Shown: one piece after another, positions 16,664 to 24,275 of the stretch
How positions within the stretch are numbered: position 1 is the first letter of the stretch
Layout of the letters: each line of letters starts with the position of its first letter
Assembly: GCF_036421915.1 (NCBI RefSeq)
Contig: NZ_JAZGOM010000006.1
Direction: 5' to 3' (one strand)
Length of the DNA stretch: 64,000 nt
From: Georgenia_A wangjunii
GTDB taxonomy: Bacteria; Actinomycetota; Actinomycetes; Actinomycetales; Actinomycetaceae
Translations under genes and position numbers: made by a program
Notes under the pieces: model-generated
What the model was told of the DNA's origin: nothing
Databases searched by the model: none
The model's input: the letters and a program-made list of their open reading frames with translations, nothing else

Positions 16664-17559
16664 GCGTCGCTCCGGTGCTCCGCGATGCGCGCGAAGTCGG
16701 CGATGCCGAGGCGCTCCCCCCGCAGCGTCGGGTCGATCCCGGCCCCGCGCAGCGCCGCCTCGGCTCGCACCGGGGACCCGGCCCAGCCGGCGAGCGCGGA
16801 GCGCAGCGTCTTGCGGCGCTGGCTGAACGCGGCGTCGACGACGGCGAACACCTCCGCGCGGGAGGCGCCGGTCGGCGGCGGGTCGCGACGCACGAGGCGC
16901 ACGCGGGCGGAGTCGACGTTGGGCACCGACCAGAAGACCGTGCGGGCGATCGTGCTCGAACGCGTCGTCGCGGCGTACCAGGCGGCCTTGGCCGAGGGGA
17001 TGCCGTAGGTGCGGGACCCGGGCGGTGCGGCGAGCCGGTCGGCCACCTCCGCCTGGACCATGACGAGTGCGTGGCGCAGGCTCGGGAGCCGCTCGAGCAT
17101 CGTGAGGAGCACCGGCACCGCGACGTTGTACGGCAGGTTCGCCACGAGCGCGTCGGGGCGCAGGGGCTCGCCGTCGGCGAGAGTGGGCAGCTCGTGGACG
17201 TCGAGGGCGTCGGCGTTGAGGACAGCCAGTCGCTCGGACGCCTCGGGCATCCGCGCGGCGACCGTGCGCGGGAGCGCCTCGGCGAGCACCGGGTCGATCT
17301 CGACGGCGAGGACGCGCGCGCCCGTCTCGAGCAGCGCGAGGGTGAGCGAGCCGAGGCCCGGCCCGACCTCGACGACGACGTCGCCGGCGGTGATGCCCGC
17401 CGTGCGCACGATGCGGCGCACCGTCCCGCCGTCGACGACGAAGTTCTGCCCGAGCGTCTTCGTGGGTCGGACGCCGAGCTCGTCGGCGAGGGCGCGCACG
17501 TCGCTCGGCCCGAGCAGCGCGGACGCGCCGCCGGTGCGCCCAGGGGTCTCGGAAGTCAC
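16660..17559 (-). CDS. rsmA: 16S rRNA dimethyladenosine transferase
   Basis: Dimethylates two adjacent adenosines near the 3' end of 16S rRNA (KsgA). The 299-residue protein shows RPTKTLGQNFVVDGGTVRRIV, the SAM-binding VVEVGPGLGSLTLAL (about 58-72), an acidic LAVEIDPVLAEAL, and the catalytic NLPYN motif (about 139). GTG at 17559 is chosen because AGCCTA on the plus strand (TAGGCT on the minus strand) lies 7 nt upstream, giving a leaderless mRNA; ATG at 17577 is an in-frame alternative that would place the -10 box inside the gene. Confidence 0.96.
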   Translation of the reverse strand: MTSETPGRTGGASALLGPSDVRALADELGVRPTKTLGQNFVVDGGTVRRIVRTAGITAGDVVVEVGPGLGSLTLALLETGARVLAVEIDPVLAEALPRTVAARMPEASERLAVLNADALDVHELPTLADGEPLRPDALVANLPYNVAVPVLLTMLERLPSLRHALVMVQAEVADRLAAPPGSRTYGIPSAKAAWYAATTRSSTIARTVFWSVPNVDSARVRLVRRDPPPTGASRAEVFAVVDAAFSQRRKTLRSALAGWAGSPVRAEAALRGAGIDPTLRGERLGIADFARIAEHRSDA

Positions 17560-17566
17560 GCCAGCG

Positions 17567-17572
17567 AGCCTA
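17567..17572 (-). promoter_or_regulatory. -10 box TAGGCT of rsmA (leaderless)
   Basis: TAGGCT followed by 7 nt and GTG (17559). Same layout as metG, rimJ and galU. Confidence 0.55.
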
Positions 17573-17594
17573 ACCATCGCCGGCGGTGTCCGTT

Positions 17595-17684
17595 CACCGC
17601 GACCGGTCGGGCACGGCAGGCGGCGGCCACCGCGACCGGTCGGGCCGGGCAGGAAGCGTCCACCCCAGGCGGGTCGGTCGGGCC
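17595..17684. repeat. degenerate 33-bp tandem repeat upstream of rsmA
   Basis: CACCGCGACCGGTCGGGC occurs at 17595 and 17628 exactly, and a diverged version begins at 17661; the period is 33 bp. It lies in the 211-bp gap between the Rpf gene terminator and rsmA. No protein use is apparent. Confidence 0.6.
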
Positions 17685-17714
17685 GAGAGCGACGCCACCG
17701 GAACGACCACGCGC

Positions 17715-17751
17715 GACGGCGCGCGTCCCCGTGCGGGAGACGCGCGCCGTC
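17715..17751 (-). terminator. perfect 13-bp hairpin after the Rpf gene
   Basis: GACGGCGCGCGTC (17715-17727) and GACGCGCGCCGTC (17739-17751) form a perfect stem with an 11-nt loop, 20 bp beyond the Rpf stop on the minus strand. Confidence 0.65.
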
Positions 17752-17770
17752 GGGCGGTGCGGTGCGGGGC

Positions 17771-19063
17771 TCAGCGCAGGCCGAGCTTGGCCGAGCACGC
17801 GGGCCACTGGCCCCAGCCCGAGCGGGCCTGGAGCGCCTGGGCGCGCTGGGTCTGCTCCGCGGGCGAGGCCTGCGAGGGCAGCCCTGAGCCGCCCACGGCG
17901 CGCCACGTGGCGACCGAGAACTGGTACAGCCCGTGGTAGAGCCCGTTGGCGCTGACGATCGAGGGGTTGCCGCCGGACTCGCACTGGGCGAGGCGGCCCC
18001 CCCCGTCTCCGGTCGCGGGCGCCGGGGCAGCCTGGGCGGGGGCGGGGGCGGGCGCGGGCGCGGGCGCGGCGGCACCGGACGAGCCGCTCGATCCCGACGC
18101 GGCGGGAGCCGGTGCGGGGGCGGGGCGGGGCGCGACGGGGCGCTCCTTCGTGCCGACCGCGACGACCTGCTCGACCGGCGCGGTGGTGACGACGCCGTCG
18201 GCGGGCGCACCGGCCCGCTCCGTGCCGTCGACGAGGCGTGCGGCCTGGACGCGGGTGAGGACGCCCTCCTGGCCTGCCTGGACGACGCGGCGCTCACCGA
18301 CGTAGAGGGTGTCGTCGGGGCGCTCGGTCGTGGCGAACGGCACCGGCTCGGTGGTGGCGCGGAGCATGTGAGCGACGCGGGTGACCGTCACCTCGGGCGT
18401 GCCGTCCGACGCCGCCCCGACGACGACGTGGTCGAGCTTGCCGACGGTGATGCCGGCCTGGGCGAGGACATCGGCGAGGTACGCCTCCCCGTCCATGTCG
18501 ACCGTGAGGACCTCGCCGTCGACGGTGACCTGGACCACGCCGTCGGCGACGAGCGGGAGGTCGAGCGCCTGACGGGCGCCGTCGAGCGAGCGGGAGGCGG
18601 CGACGGTGACCTGGCGGCCGGCCTCGCCGATGCTCGCGAGGGCCTCGCCGGTGGTCGGTGCGGTGGTCCACACGCCGCGCGTCTCGCCGTCGACCTGCAC
18701 CTCGATCTGCGTGGCGTGGCGCACGACGATCTCCGCGCCCTCACGCAGGGCCTCGTCGGCGGCGGGGGCGAGGAGGTCGTGCTCGCCGACCTCGACGCCC
18801 TGCTGGGCGAGCACACCCTCGACGGAGCCCGCGAACGTGGCGACCGTGCGGGTCTGCCCGTCTATGTCGAGCTCGACGCTCTTGTGCGCGGCGGCGGTGG
18901 CGATACCACCACCGGCGAGGACGGGGAGGGCGAGGAGGGCTGCACCGATCCCGAGGCGGCGGCCGCGCGAGGAGCGCGCGGGGCCGGCGCCGGGCCCGGT
19001 TGCCTCGGGGGCGGGGACCGTGCTGTCAGGGGCGTGCTCGGGCAGGGCGCTGTGAGAGCTCAC
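17771..19063 (-). CDS. resuscitation-promoting factor, RpfB-like (DUF348 x3, G5, Rpf domain)
   Basis: Secreted or membrane-anchored muralytic enzyme that loosens peptidoglycan during growth and resuscitation. The 430-residue protein has one N-terminal helix (about 37-58), three DUF348 repeats (about 60-220), a G5 domain (about 222-300), a Pro/Ala/Ser linker and a C-terminal Rpf domain of ~75 residues. The Rpf domain keeps the catalytic Glu in LAQCESGGNPS, but the following segment (NGLYHGLYQFSVATW) is a variant of the usual NGYYGGLQFS. GTG at 19063 has AAGGA 6-7 nt upstream. A GTAAC repeat lies in the upstream region. Confidence 0.92.
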   Translation of the reverse strand: MSSHSALPEHAPDSTVPAPEATGPGAGPARSSRGRRLGIGAALLALPVLAGGGIATAAAHKSVELDIDGQTRTVATFAGSVEGVLAQQGVEVGEHDLLAPAADEALREGAEIVVRHATQIEVQVDGETRGVWTTAPTTGEALASIGEAGRQVTVAASRSLDGARQALDLPLVADGVVQVTVDGEVLTVDMDGEAYLADVLAQAGITVGKLDHVVVGAASDGTPEVTVTRVAHMLRATTEPVPFATTERPDDTLYVGERRVVQAGQEGVLTRVQAARLVDGTERAGAPADGVVTTAPVEQVVAVGTKERPVAPRPAPAPAPAASGSSGSSGAAAPAPAPAPAPAQAAPAPATGDGGGRLAQCESGGNPSIVSANGLYHGLYQFSVATWRAVGGSGLPSQASPAEQTQRAQALQARSGWGQWPACSAKLGLR

Positions 19064-19224
19064 GGATGTCCTTGGATCGGGGGGACCCGGGCACAGACGC
19101 CATCCCACCCGTGCGTGCTCGCACGACCTCTAGACGAGGGGGGATCGAAGGTCTGATCCGGCTGTCCGGTCGCGGACCCGAGAGGCCTCGCCACCGCGGC
19201 CACGCTGCGGGCCGCTCCGGAACT

Positions 19225-19240
19225 GTAACCGTTCCGTTAC
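19225..19240. promoter_or_regulatory. GTAAC-n6-GTTAC element upstream of the Rpf gene
   Basis: GTAAC (19225-19229) and GTTAC (19236-19240) are separated by 6 nt and can be read as a direct GTnAC repeat or as an inverted repeat. MtrA-type regulators of actinobacterial wall hydrolases recognise GTAAC-like repeats; assignment to MtrA is inference. Confidence 0.4.
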
Positions 19241-19275
19241 CAGGCGGTCTACGTGACGTCACTCACGACGGTCGC

Positions 19276-20340
19276 TCAGTACCAGCCGACGCGCTCCGAG
19301 TGAGCCCAGGCGCCGCACGGCGTGCCGTACCGGCCACCGATGTAGTCGAGCCCCCACCTGATCTGCGTCGCGGGGTTCGTGCGCCAGTCCGCACCGACAG
19401 AGGCCATCTTCGAGGCAGGCAGCGACTGCGGGATGCCGTAGGCGCCCGAGCTGGGGTTCTGCGCCGTCGGGTTCCAGTTGGACTCGCGCTGCCACAGCCG
19501 GTCGAGGCAGGAGAACTGCTCCCCGCTCCAGCCGCGGGCGGCGGCGAGCTCGGCCCCCAGTGCGCGCGGGTCGCCCTCGTACGCGGGGACGACGGGGGCA
19601 GCGGTTGCCACGGCGGGCTCGCTGGCCTGCGCCTGCGCCTGCGTCTGTTCCGGCGGCTGCGGCGCGGCCTCGACGAGCACGGGCGCCTCGGCCGTCCCGA
19701 TGACGACGACCTCGTCGACGCGCTCGCTCACGACGACGCGCGCGAGCAGCTCGCGGTCGAGCTCCTCGTCCCCGGCTGTGCGCACGCGGTAGGTGACGGT
19801 CTCGACGCCGTCGACGCCCTCGGTGAGGATCGCCCGCTCCCCCTCGGGAAGGTTGGGGTCCTCCTGCTCGACGGTGGTGAAGGGGTCGGTCGTCGTCTCC
19901 TGGACCTCGCTCGTGACGACGCGCGTGATCGTCACCGTCATGCCGTCCTCGACCGGGTCGCCGAGCGGGACCGAGACGTGGTCGTCCGCGCCGACGACGA
20001 TCCCCGCCTCGGCGAGGACCTCGTGGACGCGCGCGGCGGAGGTCTGCAGCTCGTGCGTCTCGTCGTCGACGAGGACGCGGACGGAGCGGAGCTCGGCGAG
20101 CGGGGCGCGGGCCTCGAAGCGCGAGGCGAGCGCGGCAGTGCTGTGCCGCGGGAGCGCCGACGCCTCGTCCGTGCTCAGCAGCTGCGCGTTCCCGGCCTGC
20201 GCGCTGGTGAACGTGGCGGTGCCACCGACGACGGCGACGAGCACGAGGGCGTGGACGGTGCGCCGGACCACGAATGCAGGTCGCGGAGCGGCGGTGCGAC
20301 CGGCATCGCGATGCCGACCGCGCCGAGTTGAGTCGGGCAC
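19276..20340 (-). CDS. DUF348/G5-domain protein with C-terminal lytic-transglycosylase-like domain
   Basis: A second secreted wall hydrolase next to the RpfB-like gene. Its 354 residues comprise an N-terminal signal or anchor helix (TVHALVLVAVVGGTATFTSA), one DUF348 domain (SVRVLVDDETHELQTSAARV), a G5 domain (about 145-235), a Gln/Ala/Pro linker and a catalytic domain. The latter starts FSCLDRLWQRESNWNPTAQN, with the probable catalytic Glu in RES, and ends WGLDYIGGRYGTPCGAWAHS. This is the common actinobacterial variant of the transglycosylase fold. GTG at 20340 has AGGA about 9 nt upstream. A GTAAC box lies about 80 bp upstream. Confidence 0.9.
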   Translation of the reverse strand: MPDSTRRGRHRDAGRTAAPRPAFVVRRTVHALVLVAVVGGTATFTSAQAGNAQLLSTDEASALPRHSTAALASRFEARAPLAELRSVRVLVDDETHELQTSAARVHEVLAEAGIVVGADDHVSVPLGDPVEDGMTVTITRVVTSEVQETTTDPFTTVEQEDPNLPEGERAILTEGVDGVETVTYRVRTAGDEELDRELLARVVVSERVDEVVVIGTAEAPVLVEAAPQPPEQTQAQAQASEPAVATAAPVVPAYEGDPRALGAELAAARGWSGEQFSCLDRLWQRESNWNPTAQNPSSGAYGIPQSLPASKMASVGADWRTNPATQIRWGLDYIGGRYGTPCGAWAHSERVGWY

Positions 20341-20419
20341 GGGCTGGTCCTGTCTGGTGGAGGGCACCCGCCGGGGTGGAGGGTCCGGACCGGCGGGTGT
20401 GACTGACCTGCGCCTGACC

Positions 20420-20434
20420 GTAACCGATTCGTGA
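20420..20434. promoter_or_regulatory. GTAAC element upstream of the G5 transglycosylase gene
   Basis: GTAAC at 20420-20424 followed after 6 nt by GTGAT at 20431. It resembles the element before the neighbouring Rpf gene and may mark shared control. Confidence 0.3.
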
Positions 20435-20509
20435 TCTCTTCCCAAGTGCCTGCCGTCGCCCTGCACCCGGAAATGCGCGCGTGACCAGCCCTTTCGCTCG
20501 CAATATTGC

Positions 20510-20640
20510 CCCGGCGCCCTTCTCCCGGGGTTCCGACGGACGGAGGAGGCCCGGGAGAAAGGGCGCCGGGTCGTGGCGGGCCTGGCGGGAGCCGCGAGGA
20601 ACGAGCGGCGGATGGAAGACCCGGCGCCCTTCTCCCGGGG
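20510..20640. repeat. three-armed inverted/direct repeat downstream of tatD
   Basis: CCCGGCGCCCTTCTCCCGGG occurs at 20510-20529 and again at 20620-20639. Its near-complement (one extra A) lies between them at 20550-20570. On the tatD transcript the middle arm can pair with either outer arm, giving mutually exclusive hairpins. The stretch starts 10 bp after the tatD stop, so a terminator role is likely. Confidence 0.75.
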
Positions 20641-20649
20641 CTCCGGCCC

Positions 20650-21561
20650 CTACCAGGCGCCGTAGACCGCGTCCGTCGTGGCGGTGAGCCGCTCGCACAG
20701 GGCACGTAGGTCGACGTCGAGCTCGGCCGCCATGAAGCGGACCGTCATCGGCAGGAGGTAGGGGGCGTTCGGCCGGCCGCGGTAGGGGTGGGCGGTGAGG
20801 TAGGGCGCGTCGGTCTCGACGAGGACGAGCTCGAGCGGCAGGGCACGCAGGGCCGTCCGGAGCGCGTCGTTCGCCTTGAACGTCACCGGGCCGGCGAAGG
20901 AGGCGAACCACCCGTGCTCGGCGCAGACCTCCGCGAGCCCGGCGTCGCCGGAGAAGCAGTGGAAGACCGTGCGCTCGGGGGCACCGTCGGCGCGCAGGAC
21001 CGCGACGACGTCGTCGTGCGCGTCACGGTCGTGGATCTGCAGCGGCAGGCCCAGCTCCTTGGCGAGGGCGATGTGCGCGCGGAAGGAGTCCCGCTGCGCC
21101 ACGCGGCCCCGCTCCCCCGAGCGGAAGTGGTCGAGGCCGGTCTCGCCGACGGCGCGCACGCGGTCGTCGCGCGCGAGCTCGGCGATGCGGGCGATCGCCT
21201 CGTCGAGCGGCACGTCGTGACGCGGGCGCACGTCCGGGTCGAGGCCGTCGGGGGCGATCTCGCGGACCCCCGCGTGCAGGGGCGCCTCGTTCGGGTGGAT
21301 GGCGACGGCGGCCGCGACAGGCGGGTGGGCGCGGGCGAGGTCGACGCTCGGCCCGGCCGTGTCGAGGTCGCAGCCCACCTGGAGCATCCGCGTCACGCCG
21401 ACGCCCGCGGCGCGCTCGAGCTGCGCGGCGATGCTGAGCGGGACCTCGTCGCGGACGCCCGGGTCGTCGTCGACTCCCACCGGGAAGTGGGTGTGGTTGT
21501 CGACGACGGTCCCGGGCAGCGGTTCGGGCAGCGGCGGCCAGCCGCGCTTGCGCCTGCTCAC
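20650..21561 (-). CDS. tatD: TatD-family metal-dependent deoxyribonuclease
   Basis: A TIM-barrel hydrolase of 303 residues; TatD enzymes are 3'-5' DNA exonucleases linked to repair and DNA turnover. Metal-site motifs are VVDNHTHF, VGETGLDHF, LQIHDRDAHDD, FHCFSG and VETDAPYL. The first motif reads NHTH in place of the more usual SHCH but keeps both histidines. GTG at 21561 lies 7 bp after the metG stop, so the two form an operon. The metG-tatD-rpf-rsmA-ispE order is widely conserved in actinobacteria. Confidence 0.95.
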   Translation of the reverse strand: MSRRKRGWPPLPEPLPGTVVDNHTHFPVGVDDDPGVRDEVPLSIAAQLERAAGVGVTRMLQVGCDLDTAGPSVDLARAHPPVAAAVAIHPNEAPLHAGVREIAPDGLDPDVRPRHDVPLDEAIARIAELARDDRVRAVGETGLDHFRSGERGRVAQRDSFRAHIALAKELGLPLQIHDRDAHDDVVAVLRADGAPERTVFHCFSGDAGLAEVCAEHGWFASFAGPVTFKANDALRTALRALPLELVLVETDAPYLTAHPYRGRPNAPYLLPMTVRFMAAELDVDLRALCERLTATTDAVYGAW

Positions 21562-21568
21562 GCGGGCG

Positions 21569-23368
21569 TCACTTCCGGTCGGCGAGGCGCGCGAGCTCGC
21601 TGGCGACGACGTCGTCGTCGAGCTTGGTGAAGATCGGGCTCGGCTTGGCGACCGCGGACCCCACGCGCACGGGCCGCGACGCCCACGCGGGCGCCGCCGA
21701 GTAGTCGCCGGTGATGACCGGGTAGCCGGGGCCGCCGTCGAGGTCCTCGACCTCCTCGAGCCGCGGCATGGGCGCGACGTCGCCGGTGCCGCCGAGCGCC
21801 GCGTCCACCTTGTTCGCGCTGTGCGGGAGGAACGGGCTGAGCATGACGTTGAGGTCGCTCGTGGCCTGCGCGATGACGTGGAGGATCGTGCCGAGGCGCG
21901 CTCGCTCCTCGGGGGCCTTGAGGCGATACGGCTCGGTGTCCGTGACGTACTTGTTCGTCTCCCCCACGAGGCGCATGACCTCGGCGAGCGCGGCCCGCTG
22001 ACGGTGGCGGCCGATGAGGTCCCCCACCGTCCCGAAGCCGGCAGTGACGTGGGCGAGGAGCCTCTCGTCCACCTCGGTGAGCGCACCGGCCGGGGGGATC
22101 TCGCCGAAGTTCTTGTGGATCATCGAGGCGGTCCGGTTGACGAGGTTGCCCCAGCCCGCGACGAGCTCACCGTTGGTCCGGCGGACGAACTCGGCCCACG
22201 TGAAGTCGCTGTCCTGGTTCTCCGGCCCGGCGGCGGAGATGAAGTACCGCAGGGCGTCCGGCTGGTACCGCTCGAGGACGTCCCGGACGTAGATGACGAC
22301 GCCTCGCGAGGAGGAGAACTGCTTGCCCTCCATCGTGAGGAACTCCGAGCTCACCACCTCGGTGGGCAGGTTGAGCGTGCCGTAGGTGCCCGGCTCGCCC
22401 CCGCGCGCCCCCTCGCCGTTCTGCGCGAGGAGCTCGGCGGGCCAGATCTGGGAGTGGAAGACGATGTTGTCCTTGCCCATGAAGTAGTAGGACAGGGCCT
22501 CGGGGTCGTTCCACCACGTCCGCCACGCCTCCGGGTCCCCGGTGCGTCGCGCCCACTCGACCGAGGCGGACAGGTAGCCGACGACGGCGTCGAACCACAC
22601 GTACAGCCGCTTCGTCGGCTGCTCGCGCCACCCCTCGAGCGGGACGGGGATACCCCAGTCGATGTCCCGGGTCATCGCCCGCGGCTTGATGTCGGCGAGG
22701 ATGTTCTGGCTGAAGCGGATGACGTTCGGGCGCCACGTGCCCGAGGCCTCCCGCTCGTCGAGCCACGCGCCGAGCGCGTCCGCGAGCGCGGGCAGGTCGA
22801 GGAAGAAGTGCTGCGTCTGGACGAACTCCGGCGTCTCGCCGTTGATCTTCGAGCGCGGGTCCTTGAGGTCGGTCGCGTCGAGCTGGTTGCCGCAGTTGTC
22901 GCACTGGTCCCCGCGCGCGTCGGTGTACCCGCAGATCGGGCAGGTGCCCTCGATGTAGCGGTCCGGCAGGGTGCGCCCCGTCGACGGCGAGATCGCGCCC
23001 TGGGTCGTCTGCTCGACCATGTACCCGTTGGCGTGGACGGCTCGGAACATCTCCTGGACGACGGCGTAGTGGTTGCGCGTCGTCGTGCGCGTGAAGAGGT
23101 CGTAGGACAGGCCGAGCGCCACGAGGTCCTCGACGATGAGCCGGTTGTTCTCGTCCGCGAGGTCGCGCGCGCTCACCCCGGCCGCGTCGGCGGCGACGAG
23201 GATCGGGGTCCCGTGCTCGTCCGTGCCGGAGACCATGAGGACGTCGTGGCCCGCCATGCGCATGTAGCGGCTGAAGACGTCGGAGGGGACGCCGAAGCCG
23301 GCGACGTGACCGATGTGGCGGGGACCGTTGGCGTAGGGCCAGGCCACGGCCGAGAGGATGCGCGTCAT
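21569..23368 (-). CDS. metG: methionyl-tRNA synthetase
   Basis: Charges tRNA-Met. A class I synthetase of 599 residues: HIGH at residues 18-21, zinc knuckle CPICGYTDARGDQCDNCG at about 142-160, and the KMSKS-equivalent loop as KQFSSSRG (about 347-354), a variation normal for the MetG1 type of actinobacteria. The C-terminal anticodon-binding domain is present and there is no EMAP/Trbp111 extension. ATG at 23368 has TAGGCT 6 nt upstream, so the mRNA should be leaderless. Confidence 0.97.
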   Translation of the reverse strand: MTRILSAVAWPYANGPRHIGHVAGFGVPSDVFSRYMRMAGHDVLMVSGTDEHGTPILVAADAAGVSARDLADENNRLIVEDLVALGLSYDLFTRTTTRNHYAVVQEMFRAVHANGYMVEQTTQGAISPSTGRTLPDRYIEGTCPICGYTDARGDQCDNCGNQLDATDLKDPRSKINGETPEFVQTQHFFLDLPALADALGAWLDEREASGTWRPNVIRFSQNILADIKPRAMTRDIDWGIPVPLEGWREQPTKRLYVWFDAVVGYLSASVEWARRTGDPEAWRTWWNDPEALSYYFMGKDNIVFHSQIWPAELLAQNGEGARGGEPGTYGTLNLPTEVVSSEFLTMEGKQFSSSRGVVIYVRDVLERYQPDALRYFISAAGPENQDSDFTWAEFVRRTNGELVAGWGNLVNRTASMIHKNFGEIPPAGALTEVDERLLAHVTAGFGTVGDLIGRHRQRAALAEVMRLVGETNKYVTDTEPYRLKAPEERARLGTILHVIAQATSDLNVMLSPFLPHSANKVDAALGGTGDVAPMPRLEEVEDLDGGPGYPVITGDYSAAPAWASRPVRVGSAVAKPSPIFTKLDDDVVASELARLADRK

Positions 23369-23374
23369 GGGCTC

Positions 23375-23380
23375 AGCCTA
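23375..23380 (-). promoter_or_regulatory. -10 box TAGGCT of metG (leaderless)
   Basis: TAGGCT, 6 nt, then ATG at 23368. Confidence 0.55.
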
Positions 23381-23552
23381 GTGACGTCGGCGCGCCGCCC
23401 CGGCGAGGCGTCCGTTCTCGGGGCGCGCAGACCCCCCGTGGAGCGCCGGGCGCGCGTACGGTGGGAGCAGGTGCACCGGAGTGCCCGGCCGCCGGCACGA
23501 GCCTCGAGATCCTCCCCCTGGACTCCGGGTGATCCCAGAGGAGAGACCGGCC

Positions 23553-24275
23553 GTGACCCAGGCACTTCCGCTCGCCGACGAGCTCGCCGTCGTCTACGCC
23601 CGTATGTCGGGCCTCCTCCTCAGCGAGGAGACCGTGGGGAGCGCGCTCCGCCTCGTGACGTCCCTCGCGGTCGAGGTGACGCCCAGCGCCGTCGGGTCCG
23701 GTGTCACGCTCCTCGACGTGAGCGGCGAGCGGACGACCACCGCCGCGACGGACCGGCTCGTCGAGGTGGCGGACGCCCTCCAGTACGACCTCGAGGAGGG
23801 TCCCTGCCTCGACGCCTGGCAGGAACGCCGCACGGTCCGCGTCGACGACGTCCGTGCCGAGCGGCGCTGGCCGCGCTGGTCGCAGGGCGTGGCGGGGACC
23901 GGTATCCGCTCCTGCCTGAGCGCGGGACTCGTCGCCGGTGACGAGGCGCTCGGGGCGATCAAGGTCTACTCCACCGAGCCCGACGCGTTCGACGCCCGAA
24001 GCGAGCACCTCCTCACCATGTTCGCCGCGCAGGCGGCCGTACTCGTCGCGAACGTCCGCTCGGCCGAGGACGCGCGCCGCATGTCGGACGAGCTCAAGGA
24101 CGCACTCCGCGCCCGCGACTCCATCAACGTCGCCAAGGGGGTGCTCATGGCGAAGGAGGGCCTGGGCGAGGAGGACGCGTTCGCCATGCTGCTGGGCCTC
24201 GCGAGCCGCGAGCACCGGACCGTGCGCGACGTGGCGCTGTCCGTCGTGCGCTCGACGGGGCGGCCGCGCCGATGA
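23553..24275 (+). CDS. GAF and ANTAR domain protein (RNA-binding antiterminator type)
   Basis: A 240-residue regulator with an N-terminal GAF sensor domain (about 20-165) and a C-terminal ANTAR domain (about 180-235: ALRARDSINVAKGVLMAKEGLGEEDAFAMLL). ANTAR domains bind paired RNA hairpins and prevent transcription termination. The GAF ligand is unknown. GTG at 23553 is used because AGGAGAG lies about 9 nt upstream and the family begins close to this point; an in-frame extension to 23481 is less likely. The stop overlaps the start of a PP2C-type phosphatase by 4 nt (ATGA), so the two proteins are probably made together. Confidence 0.9.
   Translation: MTQALPLADELAVVYARMSGLLLSEETVGSALRLVTSLAVEVTPSAVGSGVTLLDVSGERTTTAATDRLVEVADALQYDLEEGPCLDAWQERRTVRVDDVRAERRWPRWSQGVAGTGIRSCLSAGLVAGDEALGAIKVYSTEPDAFDARSEHLLTMFAAQAAVLVANVRSAEDARRMSDELKDALRARDSINVAKGVLMAKEGLGEEDAFAMLLGLASREHRTVRDVALSVVRSTGRPRR

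Noticed and set aside
17595..17684. Possible CRISPR array
   Set aside because: Only two exact copies and one diverged copy, 15-bp intervals, no cas genes.
19064..19260. ydaO-type riboswitch before the RpfB-like gene
   Set aside because: I looked for the GGGGA, GGGTG and CCCCAGCCG segments in order and did not find them; only the GTAAC repeat and short hairpins are present.
20461..20640. The 20510-20640 repeats as part of an insertion element
   Set aside because: No transposase frame, and the arms are confined to the tatD terminator region.
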